This document shows positions 49,779 through 61,513 of a DNA stretch of 64,000 nucleotides, in pieces (the stretch's first letter is position 1; each line of letters opens with the position of its first letter). This DNA comes from Phallus indusiatus (Eukaryota; Basidiomycota; Agaricomycetes; Phallales; Phallaceae), in contig JAQFWX010000132.1 of assembly GCA_027605045.1 (NCBI GenBank), positions 30,608 through 94,607 of the forward strand, written 5' to 3'. Below the pieces are notes generated by a model, which did not search any database, was not told the origin of the DNA, and saw only the letters and a program-made list of their open reading frames with translations. A program made the position numbers and the translations under genes.

Positions 49779-51658
49779 ATGCCCGTACGACCGACGAGGA
49801 AACGACGTTCTAAACGTAAATACACTGATAATAATGACGAAGAAGAATATGACATTCATCTTTCATCGCCTCTTGATACTGGTGTCGCTAAAACAATGAC
49901 GTCAATTGCTCAGCTGGAAAGATGTATTGCCAGAATACTCTTACTTCGATATCAACAAGATATTGCAAGGCTTTTCTCAACAAGGATTCACAATATCTCT
50001 CTCAAGTATCTCCCCAAACTTATTCACCATTGTGTTGCGTTGACCGGTCCTGGATGGATCTCCAACAATGCCGACTCGGAGGAAATAAAGGATTTCTTTA
50101 GAGCTGCTTTTGCTATGGATCTAAGACAAAGCGGAGAACGTGTCGCTACCAAATCGGTGTTGTGGTCCTATACTGCACTAAGACATTTTGTATGTTTCCT
50201 AGTCTGTAAACCTTTTGCCTTCCGACTCAAAGCTCTACTGTATTGTTCACTCAGGCAATTTCACACAACGTTCAGATTTGTCAGAGACGCGGATTGCATT
50301 CCCTGCATCTTTTACCTTACTATCTTCAACTAAAAGCGCATCTAAGCTTTTTGGAAACTTCTCCTCCATGCACTTTTGTCAAACCGCCTCATCTGGGTCC
50401 ACTGACGACAGGTCTTGAACTCCTCGAGCGGCATTGTCTCGTACGCGATAAAACACGCAAGAATCCTGTCTGGGACAACTGGCAGCTCAAGCTTAAACTC
50501 GGCTACGAACGCCTCGTTGACACGCTTTGGCAGACGGCCCGCGAGTTCGACGTGCGCGGCTATGGTCTAGTGTTACGCGAAAAATTGACCACGAAGTGGT
50601 GCGATTGTGGATGCTCTACAGATCATTTGGGAGAAGTCTGCGAAAGAACCGTTAGAGATGATGAAGAAGAAGCTAAGAAGCGGGCCGGGAAGCGGGCTGG
50701 GAAAGAACGCGAATGGGACGGCAGAGGTTCCGGTGTATCGAGCTGGGGTACGAAAGGCGAAGAAGACGTATGGGAAACCAGCTTAGATTTCGGCGGAGTT
50801 GATCCAGACGAGTGCGATGGTGCTGATGAGATGTCTATTGGTGAGATGATGGAATGGCGATACATCAAAGCAGAGCGTGCGAAAGAAAGGGTAGGTGTCA
50901 CTGGTTGGTTGTGTTCACGTCGAAAACACCTTGCCAATGTCGAAGTCATAGGGTAATGAAGCATTCAAAAAGCAAGACTATGAGGTCGCAATTCGACACT
51001 ATATTCAAGCACACACGATTGAGCCTGAGTTGCCCCATTATCAACTCAACCTCGCGGCTGCCTATCTTAAGATTGAGAAGTGGGCTTTTCCTAACTTATA
51101 TTCAAAGTATGCGATATTAATCACTTTTCTTAGTTGGAGCGCCGCCGAACGTGCATGCACAGTTGCGTTAAGTCAACATAAAAGTACAAAGGGCTATTGG
51201 CGTCGTGCTAAAGCGCGGAAAATGTTGAATCGCCCCGAAGAAGCTGCTAAGGGTACGCGATTCTGGATTCCAAAAATAGCCATATCATTATTGAAACCCA
51301 CAAAAAAATTTTTTCGTTGTTAGATTTGAGGATGATTCTTCGCCTTCAACCGAACAATGCAGAAGCACTGGCCGAACTTTCTACTTTGATTTCCCCACAA
51401 AATCACCACCATCCGCCAGTTGATCCCATGACTAGCATCAACCCTCGGGCGTCTTCTTCTTCGCCTTCCAACTATCTCTCGCACCTTCATCCATCTCCCC
51501 CAGATAAACAGCCTAAACCGCCTATACCATTCGCTTTGACTGATGTTGATTATCGGAAGCTGAAAATCGTCATGCTTCCCTTGGAATTACCTGTACCCAG
51601 TATGGAAACCCTTAATTATCCAAGTTGGGATCGATTTGAAGTTCGGAGAATTGATTGA
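49779..51658 (+). CDS. TPR-repeat protein of unknown function
   Basis: Exons 49779-50189, 50255-50890, 50952-51079, 51134-51252 and 51324-51658 join in frame to 542 residues. The start has a basic, probably nuclear-type segment (PTRKRRSKRKY). The middle is a helical region with a Cys-rich patch (KWCDCGCSTDHLGEVCE) and an acidic Lys/Arg-rich linker. The C-terminal half has TPR-like helices: GNEAFKKQDYEVAIRHYIQA, PELPHYQLNLAAAYLKIE, WSAAERACTVALSQ, KGYWRRAKARKML, LRMILRLQPNNAEALAELST. GNxxFKxxxYexAIxxYtxA with a following LNxAAaYLKL and YyRRAkA set is the co-chaperone type TPR found in RPAP3, Sti1 and CNS1-like proteins, where it binds Hsp90/Hsp70 C-termini. The N-terminal part is not recognised. 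Confidence 0.75.
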
Positions 51659-54600
51659 ATCAAAAAAAGTTTTCCTTTCTTTTTCCCCTCCTTTGTCTCG
51701 CTTCATTTTTGACGCTCAGATGCCCTCACAAGTGCGGAAACACGAAACTCTCAGTTTATATCTTTTTTTTTTGTTCGAGTTGTCGCCTCCAGACAATATA
51801 ATATATGCTACTCTTCCTCTTGTTGTTTTTTTTGTTGTATTTACATCGGGAAATACTCTATATTTGTTTCCGCTCTGCTAGCTCAGAACCCCTTTGTTGT
51901 TTGAAGATCGGGTTTTGGAATAATAAACCATACCTGTATGTAAGAGTGGACTAGGCAAATACCAATAAAACTAAGTCACTACTAGACAAACAGACATGAC
52001 GAAGCTGATGCTGAGCGGAACATAGATCATAGACTGAAACGTATTAGTATTATCTTCAATCTCATGATCATCATTATTAGGCTGCTAATTATTTGGCTCA
52101 CTGGAACATGTATATGTTTTCTCAACAGAGATTATTTATCCCTTATTACTCTAATACAAGCTCCGGGAACTTACACGAATGTCCAGCTGAATCTATCCGG
52201 GCGATCTACATGTATCCTTGCTGATGACATTATGCTATCAGCCGGACGCTTTGAGCCGCACACACTTCCCTTAATTGTTCTTGGGCTGTTTTAATTGAGA
52301 AGTGAGAGAGAAACATCGCAGTTGTTGTCCATCACTTCGCTTGTAATTGATGTCCGTGCATGTAGGGAATGATGCAACTCGATTGGGATTTTCTTACATG
52401 TTACATATTACATGCTACAATGATTATTTTTTTAACGAGGATCGTGGATAACGGTATGCATACAGACCATAAAGTGCATTTGACGTGGTCGTGAAAGCAT
52501 TGAAATGCTGTAATAGCAGGGGCATCAGCTTTGGTCTTAAATCTTGACAGATGGGAGAAACGAGAGAAGGACTGAGTGATTGATACTATACAATTGCTCA
52601 TGCGCCATTTATCGAAGCTCTTCTTGAGAGAGTCGAGAAGCATTGAAACCGAATCAATTTGTGAGAAGGGAAGGTCTTTTCTATCAGTCGGAACATCATA
52701 GCGGCCTAACGAAAGGGATGACTTTAGTAGCCGAGAGGATTCCGTCAACGGTTTAAAGCCATTGGTCTGAGCGGATGCTATAGAATTCAAAAGGTCGGAT
52801 TTTATTTGACGCAAGAAAGAGTTTGGAACAATAAATTCGTTTGGTCGTCGTGTTCAATTCAATTTCCCCGCAACGATGTTTGGGCATGGCTTACTCACCC
52901 CAGTATACCAATGACTATTTTGAGAAGGCTTAGCCGGGCATTCAGCCTCACATAAGTCAATCGAGCTCCTCTCTTAAGCGGGGACCTGCGATAAAAAGCC
53001 GGGGGCGTCCTGACTGTAGCTAGCGTGGCCCGATAATTTATAAAGACCAAACCCAGATTGTTTCGAGGTCTGCTTTCAGTTGAGGAGGAGCAGAGTCTGC
53101 CAAAAAATCAATTGGACATAATTAAATAGTACTAATGTGCATATATAATTCAGCGAAGAAGCCAGCTTTCCTTTTTGACTGGAAAAGTGCCTGGTGCGCA
53201 ACTGAATGGCGTCTATCGAATTTGGACAACGAACAACGCCTTGCAAGCCACACGTGACCCGGGTAATGCATAGAGTCAAGTTTGAACGCTGGAAACAACG
53301 CCGCCCGAGTCTCATATCAATTCACTATTTCATCTGCGATATAACTCCGCTCAGAAAGCCACATGAGTCTTTGTGAGGAATTCCGGCGAAATGCAGGCTA
53401 TGTCACATGAATGAATCATGGAGTATGTATATAACATTTCGTTGCCACCTCACCTCCGGGCCCGATTTCATGAGATCTCGTCTGCTTCGAAATCTTCTTA
53501 CCGAAACACTAAAGTACCTTCCACTAAAGGCAAGTTTATCCACTTACCAAAGCGCAGTTGAACCCAAGCGATCAATCAGCGGTATTCCGAACAGACCGTA
53601 GGTGTGCCAGGTCCATTGGATGGACATGGACTAGACTTGATTGGGTCGTCAGTCAGAAAGGAATTGAGACGATGAGCTCAAAGAAAAAACACAGCCATCT
53701 GTCTAGGTGTAAAAGGCAATAGCCTAGACATTAATTGCAAGGGAGTGCCAGTGAGGCAACGAAAGCGAAGGGACAGTTCCTGTTGCCTAGCAGGTCAATA
53801 TACTAGGGGAAAATGACTATTCAATAGAATAGAAATGAATAACATGACGCGGACAAAGTGATAATATGATCGAGGCAATGCAACCTTCCGGCACTTGCGA
53901 ATTTGAAAAAAAAAAAGAAAAAAGGAAAATCAAGAGGAAGTTCGAAATTTAAATAACCCCTTGACTTAAGCCTTATCAGTCATGGGAGATCTGCTATTAT
54001 CAACAAGTCTTGTCTGCTGAGAATTTTTTGCTAATGACATCTCGATTTCTCACCTTCATATGCATGCTACAATAGGTACCTCGGCCGCACTTTAAAGGCT
54101 GAAATCTGTTTGGGAATCAATAATAAATGATTTTTTGATCAAATGGTTCCCAATGTGGCAACGGCTCAAAATTCGACAGGCTTGAAGGACGGCTTATCAG
54201 AAGTCATTGTAAAATTGAGGAAACCGCGTGCAAACAGGACTCCTTGCCACCAGACTCCACTGTTAAGGTAGATATGGATCTAATTGATATATAAGTATTC
54301 CTACCTGTTATGAAGGACCTCAGATAGTCGATATTATTCATTATAATAGGCTTCCTTTTTTTCTGCAACAGAATAAGCGATTTATCCGACATGAATATGA
54401 AAAGGCCAAAGTGACAATGAGCACTCAGAGCATCATCTTTTGTCCGTCAAAGTGACGGTGAGAGTAGTTTACACATATCCGAGCAGTGTCATAGCAACTG
54501 GGGGAGTATATGTGCTTTGAAACGAGGAGGTAACCAGAATGACTGTGGTTTCTTATCACATCTTTTCAAAGGTCCAGAGCAAATCAGAATCAAAGTTATC

Positions 54601-55535
54601 CCTTCCTGGGAAAAAAACAAGGTTGCAGTCACGCGTTCTGTCACAAATATGATAAGCCCTGTATTGTGTTCCTCGCCAGTTCCCGACCACACGTCTCGAT
54701 AAAAAAAACGAAGGTTTTTATGATTATTATATATTATAATTATTACAACAGATTTAGATCAGAACAATCCCTGCATTACCAGCATACGACACTACTTCTG
54801 GGTGAGATCACCGAGCTAACCCAACCCGACTTACACGATGGATCCGCAGTGCACAAGACCCATGCCATCTGGAGAAAAGAATAGCAGCAGCGCTCACCTT
54901 AATGTTTGGCTTCCCGAATATATACCTCGACCTCGAATGCTTTCACTCTACATCATATTTGCACATGAGAGGCATGGTTGACTGCTCTCGCATTTGATGT
55001 GTTAACCTCTGGTGTGATCCGCCTTACTATCTTTTTCATTCTCGCCAGGTGGTAGGTTCGATTTAACCTGATATAGCCCCCTGCATTTTATTCTTAAAGA
55101 TCCTGTGATGTTTCACTGGAGGAATAAATTCATGATTGGTTTAAATTCCCGACCTGCTGCTTCGACGCCTTGCTTCAGTGCGTTGCGTCCCCATAAGCCT
55201 GCAACGGCTCTCTGATCTAGGAACTTGGAAATTCATTGGCACCCTGTTCTTCTGACTTTCTCTCCCTACCTCACCCAAGTAAGTTGCCGCACCGAAAGCA
55301 CATGGATCTGCCATGATTTTTTCCGACATTAATTCACTATCACTATTGGCAGGCTCCGGACAGTATATGTCTGTTAAATATACACCAAAAGACGTAGCTT
55401 TCTCGAACCTATCACCCTAATCCTATCTCTTGCCTTCCTCAGCAATCAAACAATTCTCAATCTTCACATCACGCGTTCCTTCGTCAAATACCTAATCACT
55501 CCTTTTTTAAAAAACAATATCGTTCTTTTCTTACC
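51659..55535. other. Gene-poor region, about 3.9 kb
   Basis: One minus-strand open frame (52401-52811, about 137 codons, SLLDSLKKSFDKW-like) lacks an ATG and recognisable motifs; it could be an exon of an unseen gene, but I cannot support it. An A-rich low-complexity stretch lies at about 53907-53930. Confidence 0.45.
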
Positions 55536-56684
55536 ATGGCTCTCCCCTGCGCAAACCCATTTTCCCAATTTGTACCTCTTACTTTCCGTCATGGCAATGA
55601 CACTCGCATGTCGATGCTCCACGGGAACGCTCACGATGATTCTTGTCACAGTGGAGAGATTATGGCTCCTATGGTAAGCTCCTTCTTTTTTGATTCCGTA
55701 TCGTTGCGGTTGCGAAAATGCTTAGTGCGTTCCAAAGCTTCGCTGCACAGACTATCAGCTCATTGCTGGCAATGATTATACCGTTGTCGACACAGTGCGA
55801 CTTAACGCAGAAAGGAAGCTTCCTAATAGAGCCTACTATCCTTCGAGTTATCATCAACAACAATTCGATTCCATGGCTTCAGATAATCGTAAGTATCTAT
55901 ATCTGTCTCTTTTGTGGCTTGTTTCGATTAATCATCCGCGTAGTTTTTGTTCTCGAGGAACGTGAAGCGACAGGATTAAATTCGTTAACGGGGGGTATAA
56001 ATGACCCTCCACGATATTCCATGCCAGTCCTCATAGAATGCGCTATACTTGGTTCCCCCGAACAAAAATTAACCTATGGAGAGCTGAGAATCACGCTCAA
56101 AACAAGGTTCCGGCACTTTCAAAGGGAGGAGGATGAAGGGAGTAAATCCTGGGAGGTAAGTAAGCAACTCCCAAAGGAGAGAAAAATTCCGAAGGTCGTT
56201 GTGGCTGACATATATTACCAATCAGAGAACGTTGATGCAAAATCTTTCAAAGAAAGAAAGATTCATGATCATAGAACGGGCTTCTTACCAGGCTTCTCTT
56301 CAAGGCGGCTATTGGACCGTGAATCCCAATGTGCCTCCTTACAGCCATAACCCGAAACGCACAAGCATGAAGAGGAATCAAAGGACTTCAACTTCTATTC
56401 GCGTTTCATCTCCCATTGACAATACTACTGAAGCACCCCGGAGGCATGAAGGCAGTTTGTCTGACCCGAACACAAAACTGGGAGGAATGCACAGTTTATT
56501 CCCTTCTATATCGTCGTCACATTCCGAAAGCTCGGCCCATCGCAAAAACCAAACCTACATTCACTTACCGCCACCACAGCCCAATCCTCGCGATGCACGA
56601 ATAACCAGCCCCCATCGCTGGAAACTCGCAGCCGATCATGACCGTATGACATACGGGGAATCTTCAAAACGCAGTTCGGTTTGA
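55536..56684 (+). CDS. Diverged forkhead-like protein B
   Basis: Exons 55536-55673, 55759-55888, 55944-56155 and 56226-56684 join in frame to 312 residues. The start MALPCANPFSQF resembles that of forkhead-like A. Exon 2 carries RKLPNRAYYPSSYHQQQFDS; exon 3, 212 nt like its counterpart in A, reads LEEREATGLNSLTGG, SMPVLIECAILGSPEQKLTY, GELRITLKTRFRHFQREED and KSWE; exon 4 reads RTLMQNLSKKERFMIIERA, QGGYWTVNPN. The winged-helix core is clear, while the NSxRHNLS recognition helix is replaced by RTLMQNLS. A basic patch (KRTSMKRNQR) and a Ser/Pro-rich tail with NQTYIHLPPPQPN follow. Splice positions before and after the forkhead-like region are the same as in A and the canonical gene. Confidence 0.7.
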
Positions 56685-57238
56685 AAACTTTGGTCTTTAT
56701 TGGTCTGCGCATAAGGGGCGACTGCATAACACGGTGGCATTCCGTCACTCGGGAGAAGGTATATACATACATAGACTTGAGAGAGGGGTATATCAACCTC
56801 CTGTTCCTTTTTCTTCACGATATTGTGTTGTCATTGGTTGGATTTGTAAGGAGATTTATTTTTTTCGGATTTTTTTTTTCGTTTGTTTTATTGTTATCCA
56901 CTAACCAAGATTAAATCACTCACCATCATGGTTGTAAATACCGGACTATACCGAGATTTGCTGTATATTATTCATGCGGTACATCTGTAGTAATTTCCCA
57001 TGTATAAATAAAATTGCCATACATACCTACTAGAATGAAATTTTCCTTGAATCATTTTATCATTTCTTGATATATGAATTGGGCGGGCTACGGCTGTGTT
57101 TTTTCCAATGTTTTTCATTTTTCTATCTTTTCATGACCGTGACACGCACGAACGCGTTCCGGATAATCGGCGACGTCCGAAACCTCCGGCCCACTCACGT
57201 ACGTGGCACCGGCACTCCTTCGAAACACTCACACTCTT
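56685..57238. promoter_or_regulatory. Intergenic region, TSC13 promoter
   Basis: T-rich stretch (56850-56900) and AT-rich sequence with no coding signal. The TSC13 promoter and leader should lie at 57000-57238. Confidence 0.45.
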
Positions 57239-58626
57239 ATGCCTGAGATCACGGTTTCGTACAGAGGAAAACCTTCATCCATCGCGAAGGGTTTACCTGT
57301 AACCTTTCAGGCTGATGAAAAGAATACCATTGAGCAAGTTAAACGTGTCCTCGCTGAGAAACTTCCTAAGGCACGTTGCGTTATCTTCTACTTTAGTTTG
57401 CGAACGATGAATTGACAACTGCGTGTGTTATTAAAAGTTTCGAATGGAGCGTCAGAAACTTTCCTTGAAAAGTGACAAAACAAACAAGGCACTTGACGAC
57501 CAGGCAACACTGAGTAGCTTGGGCTTGGGACTAAATGAAGAATTGATTGTGAAGGACTTGGGTCCCCAGATTAGTTGGAGAACGGTATTTTTGGTAGAAT
57601 ATGTCAGTACTTTTTTTCACGGTTGCTTATGGTTATTCATTTCTTCATCTCTACCATATATTAGGCTGGTCCTTTACTTATCCATCCAATCTTCTATTAT
57701 TTTCCAACCATATTCTACGGTCGTGATTTCGAACACAGTAAACTCCAAAGGTCGGCGCACCGATACTTCATTACCTAATTAGTACTTATCTATCCTCGGC
57801 TCACTAGTTTCGTTTACTTTATGATAATGGCTCATTTCACTAAACGAGAATTAGAAACTTTATTGTACGTTTTATTTCACGAAAACGTGAGATGCTGTTC
57901 TCAACTAACCATGAATTGTTCATTAAGCGTGCACCGTTTTTCACATGGCACAATGCCTTTTAAAAATATATTCAAAAAGTAGGTCCTCGCTTAATTTTTG
58001 TTTGAAAATTAAGATTGACTTGTACTAGCTCGGCTCACTACCACATAGTCAGCGGTGAGTATCATTTTACATATGATTGATATGTAAGTTCTGATTGGAA
58101 TTCATTAGGACTTGCTATAGCTTGGAGCGTTTATAGCCCCTCGTTTGGTGCACAAAAATTGAAAAACACTTTGCAGGATGAAGATGGTTTCCTGCAGCTT
58201 GCTTTTGCTGCTTGGGCGGTAAGTTCTGTCCTCGAGCACGGTATTTTTTTAATAATTCATGACATTTAGCTCGCTGAATTCTTGAACTTACATTCTCATA
58301 TAATCCTGCGTAACTTACGTCCGCCGGGTACTAGAGTCCGCGCAATTCCGAAAGGTTTCGGGTTCGATTTGGTTTCATGCCCGAATTACTTCTGGGAAAC
58401 TCTTGGGTGGGCGATAATGTCTATCATGACTAAAAGTATCTCCGGTATGACGTATCTCTGTCGTTTGACTCTGTCAGCTAATCTTTGCCGTGAAGTCTAC
58501 GTTTTTACAATTTTATCCACTGCCCAGATGATTATCTGGGCCCTTAAAAAACATCGCGCTTATAAACGTGAATTTGGGAAAGAGTACCCTAAAAATAGAA
58601 AAGCCATGTTCCCCTTCTTGTTATAA
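57239..58626 (+). CDS. TSC13: Very-long-chain trans-2-enoyl-CoA reductase (Tsc13/TECR)
   Basis: An ER membrane enzyme for the last step of fatty-acid elongation, reducing trans-2-enoyl-CoA with NADPH. ATG 57239 starts a ubiquitin-like N-terminal domain (MPEITVSYRGKPSS, EKNTIEQVKRVLAEKLPK). Landmarks follow: RQKLSLKSDKTNKALDD, LIVKDLGPQISWRTVFLVEY, GPLLIHPIFYY, AHFTKRELETLL, VHRFSHGTMPFKNIFKN, SAHYHIVSGLAIAWSVYSP, LAEFLNLHSHIILRNLRPPG, PKGFGFDLVSCPNYFWETLG, then RAYKREFGKEYPKNRKAMFP and a stop at 58624-58626. The steroid 5-alpha-reductase-like domain with the conserved Tyr of PNY and Lys of TKRELET, proposed active-site residues, is complete. Several short introns, at least six. The first intron is either a GC-AG intron after LPK (GCACGT donor) or a GT intron a few codons later. 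Confidence 0.9.
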
Positions 58627-58764
58627 CTGAGGTGTCAAACGAACGTAGTGTCCATGTCAAGTTTATACTTTGACTCAGTGCATTACGAGGGGTAGTTATT
58701 TCAGTTTACATATTATATAGCCTTCTCATTCATTTGACTACTAATGGCGAATAGATATTTTCCT

Positions 58765-59356
58765 TCATTTCTTGGCCCTTTGATTTAGCTTATGAGACGG
58801 ACGGTCCCGCGATAAACCTAGAAATCTTGCCGTTGCCATCGCCGCTCGCCTGAAACTGGATTTTTTACGCGTATCTTTTTTGGCACTTCTCGAAAAGTCA
58901 GGTGGTGGGGCACCCGTTGAGGATATAGTAATATATGGCACCCCCCATAGTGTAGCATCGGGATAGAGAGAGCCGACACACCGGATGGCCTCGGCTCCTT
59001 CCGACCCGATTGTTCTGTCTTTCGACTCATCTGTCGCCTTTACCTTAGCTGACTCGCATAATCTCGCACTAGCTTGCTCACCTTCATTTAGGGGGGTGGG
59101 GTTAACCTGAGACTTCGGAGTTGAAGTCTGATTATTTTGAGACATATTCTGTGATCCTTTCTTCTCAGGAGTTTTGTTGACTGACAGAGGCGTTCTTAAG
59201 TCATCTGGTAGAATTGGATAACTCCTGGGTTGAACTGCCTGTTCCGTGCTCCTTGGCGGGAAGACCTACATCAAGATTCAGTGTTAGTTTCTTGACTCAG
59301 CACCAGTTCTCATGACAGGTCATGGGACTCACATTCATTTCTAAGGACAAGGCCAT
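58765..59356 (-). CDS. Small unknown protein
   Basis: A two-exon model starts at ATG 59354-59356 (MALSLEMN), has an intron with a GTGAGT donor and GATGTAG acceptor near 59333-59268, and continues VFPPRSTEQAVQPRSYP, LPDDLRTPLSVNKTPEKKGS, then a polar stretch, SLYPDATLWGVPYITISSTG, and a basic end (KKDTRKKSSFRRAAMATARF, then RDRPSHKLNQRAKK). About 170 residues. No recognised domain, signal peptide or membrane segment. It converges tail to tail with TSC13. Confidence 0.45.
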
Positions 59357-59677
59357 CTTTCGCGTATCTGTGTTGTGGAATATTTTACAGGGTGAGAAGC
59401 TCATATACTTGTTAAGGTGCCGTTTCCGCCCTGTATCAGTGCGCTTACAAGACTCTCGCTGCAATGCTTTCATACTGGTTATCCTACAGTTTGCTGCTTA
59501 TTGTCTTCATGCCCTACATTTGGTCACTAGACTCTCCTAAACAATGTAGACGTAAAGAAATTGATTGTCAAATGTTAAATGTTGAAACGAAAAGCCCTAG
59601 CCAGAGCCAGGCTCCCGGTTTGCCATTACTAATCATTATAACCAAATAGGCGCCCAAAGCATCCCGTCGTCTTCACG
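59357..59677. promoter_or_regulatory. Divergent promoter region
   Basis: About 320 nt between the outward-facing starts of the small unknown gene and the Ecm11-like candidate. No other feature seen. Confidence 0.45.
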
Positions 59678-61253
59678 ATGACCAAGGCAGACAGCAATCG
59701 TGCTCGTTTCTTTCCTCGTGGACAAGACTCTGACTCATCCACGAATCTTGTGGCTGCTTCTGAAAAGTCGCTGTCTAACTTTCTTGCCGTATCTAATGTC
59801 GCTGCTACCAGTCATGCCGTGGTCACTACTATGAACTCGACGAATTCTAACGAAGACGACATAATTGCTCAAAGAACATGTTTGATAGAAACTGAGACGC
59901 TTTTTAAACCAAGAAAGGATCGTAGTGGGAAGCTCAACCTCTCAGGTCTCATCAAAGAAAATAAAAAAAACCGTGATAATCTTGGTACCATGCCCTCCGC
60001 GACGATTACAGAAATAACTGATAAAGGCTCCGAAATCTCGCAAGACTCTCATGTCATCTTTTCTAATGCTGGTGGCGCCTCATTGGCTCTAAGGCCCCGT
60101 ACCCTAAATGCTCAGGCTACCGCTTTCGTCCCATCAAACCTAAACGTTCTCTCAATTTCCGACATAACCGTGGAAACCCCTGTTAATAAGAAACCCTTCA
60201 ACGTGAAGGAATCATCTCGTGGAGACCATCTTACCTCTAATGAACCACTAGTGCCAACTGGCAATCAGCACAATTCTTTTCAGTCTAATGATTATACGTC
60301 AGCTACAGCTTTACGCCCCATCACCGGGACTATTAATAAGAATAACCTGCTTGGAAGTACAATGAACAAAATCACTGCTGGATCGCAAGATGAACAATAT
60401 GCTCTGATGACATCATATAGTGATATTCGGAACCCAGGGTTTTCAGCCGAGACAAATAATCCAAACGGCAAGTGTCCCCAGCGCAACGGGGAGAAGCGCA
60501 GAAACGATACCGGAGAGGGTAAACTTCCGGACACCGTCGTTGCTAAGAAAAGGAAAAAAAACAATGGGGTGGTTGTATGTTTAATTTTTCATAAAGTCAT
60601 CTAGTATATGCTGAACATCTTTTACGTTTTGTTGCTTTTTAACCTCAACCCGGTCTATGAATCTAATTTCCAGCAAACTAATTCTTCTCCAGAATCCTAC
60701 GTATCAAGATCTACAGATGAACGGGAAACCGTGGTGTCAACTCATTCTCCTTCATCAAGCTCACTTGCTACTGTGCTAGGCCGAGACATTGAAATTTACA
60801 TAGCCTCTCATCTAGATGAATATGAACGAGCGAAAGCTCGTTGGACTGAGTGCTCACGAGAAGAATGGGAAGAAGGCGCTCTAGGTCGGTGTGGTTTTGA
60901 CTGCTCAATGAGATTTCCCGTCTGACACAAATTTGCATAGAAATTGCTGCACGCTTTACACAAATCTTAGATTTCGTGAGTCATTCTTCATTTAATTTGA
61001 CCAAAAGTAAAATATAGATGTGATTTATCTAGGTTAAAGACCATATGAGGTTTGCTTCCCCTCGGAATTTTGCGTATAATCAAGGGCTGAATTGTCATCT
61101 CACAGGAACAAGATCATGCTCTATGCGAATTTACAAGCTAAATTGAACGATCATCGGTCAATCCGCAATGATATTGCGAACATGCTGAAGGAGGCGAAAA
61201 ACGAATTGGTAACCAAAACTGGTGGATTAATCGAAGAAAGCAAATCAGGTTGA
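59678..61253 (+). CDS. Unknown protein with a helical C-terminus, possibly Ecm11-like
   Basis: ATG 59678 begins a long Ser/Thr/Asn-rich region (NLVAASEKSLSNF, RTCLIETETLFKPRKDRSGK). An intron near 60573-60673 joins QTNSSPESYVSRSTDE. The C-terminus, spread over three further short exons, is helical: DIEIYIASHLDEYERAKARW, TECSREEWEEGALE, IAARFTQILDFVKDHM, RNKIMLYANLQAKLNDHRSI, RNDIANMLKEAKNELVTKTG, then a stop at 61251-61253. Disordered N-terminus plus one C-terminal helical module with a conserved Trp, EEWxxGA and long heptad-like helices is how I remember the fungal Ecm11 domain, a meiotic synaptonemal-complex component. The match is from general architecture, not diagnostic residues. Confidence 0.5.
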
Positions 61254-61513
61254 CAAACGTGTATATTTTCTAAAGCCACAGGCCGAAATACAACATTGGC
61301 GATTTGAATGACCAGAAACTTGGTGTGTGAATATCGAAGTTAGTTACAGCAAGGCGACCAATTTGAAATAGCCTGGAGGCACGATGATAGCGATACAATG
61401 TGTCACGATATCTATATCTGTGAAATGGTGGGTAAAGTTACAACGTAAATGCTGAAAGATGCGAAAAGTATGGTACGGATGTATAAAGCAGTGCATGAAT
61501 GATAACTTCACAT

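Noticed and set aside
52401..52811. Minus-strand open frame of about 137 codons
   Set aside because: It begins at a TTG, not ATG, has no recognised motif and no supporting splice partner. May be chance in a gene-poor region.
55000..55090. Possible tRNA because of GGTTCGATTT
   Set aside because: The surrounding sequence does not form acceptor and anticodon stems at the right distance.
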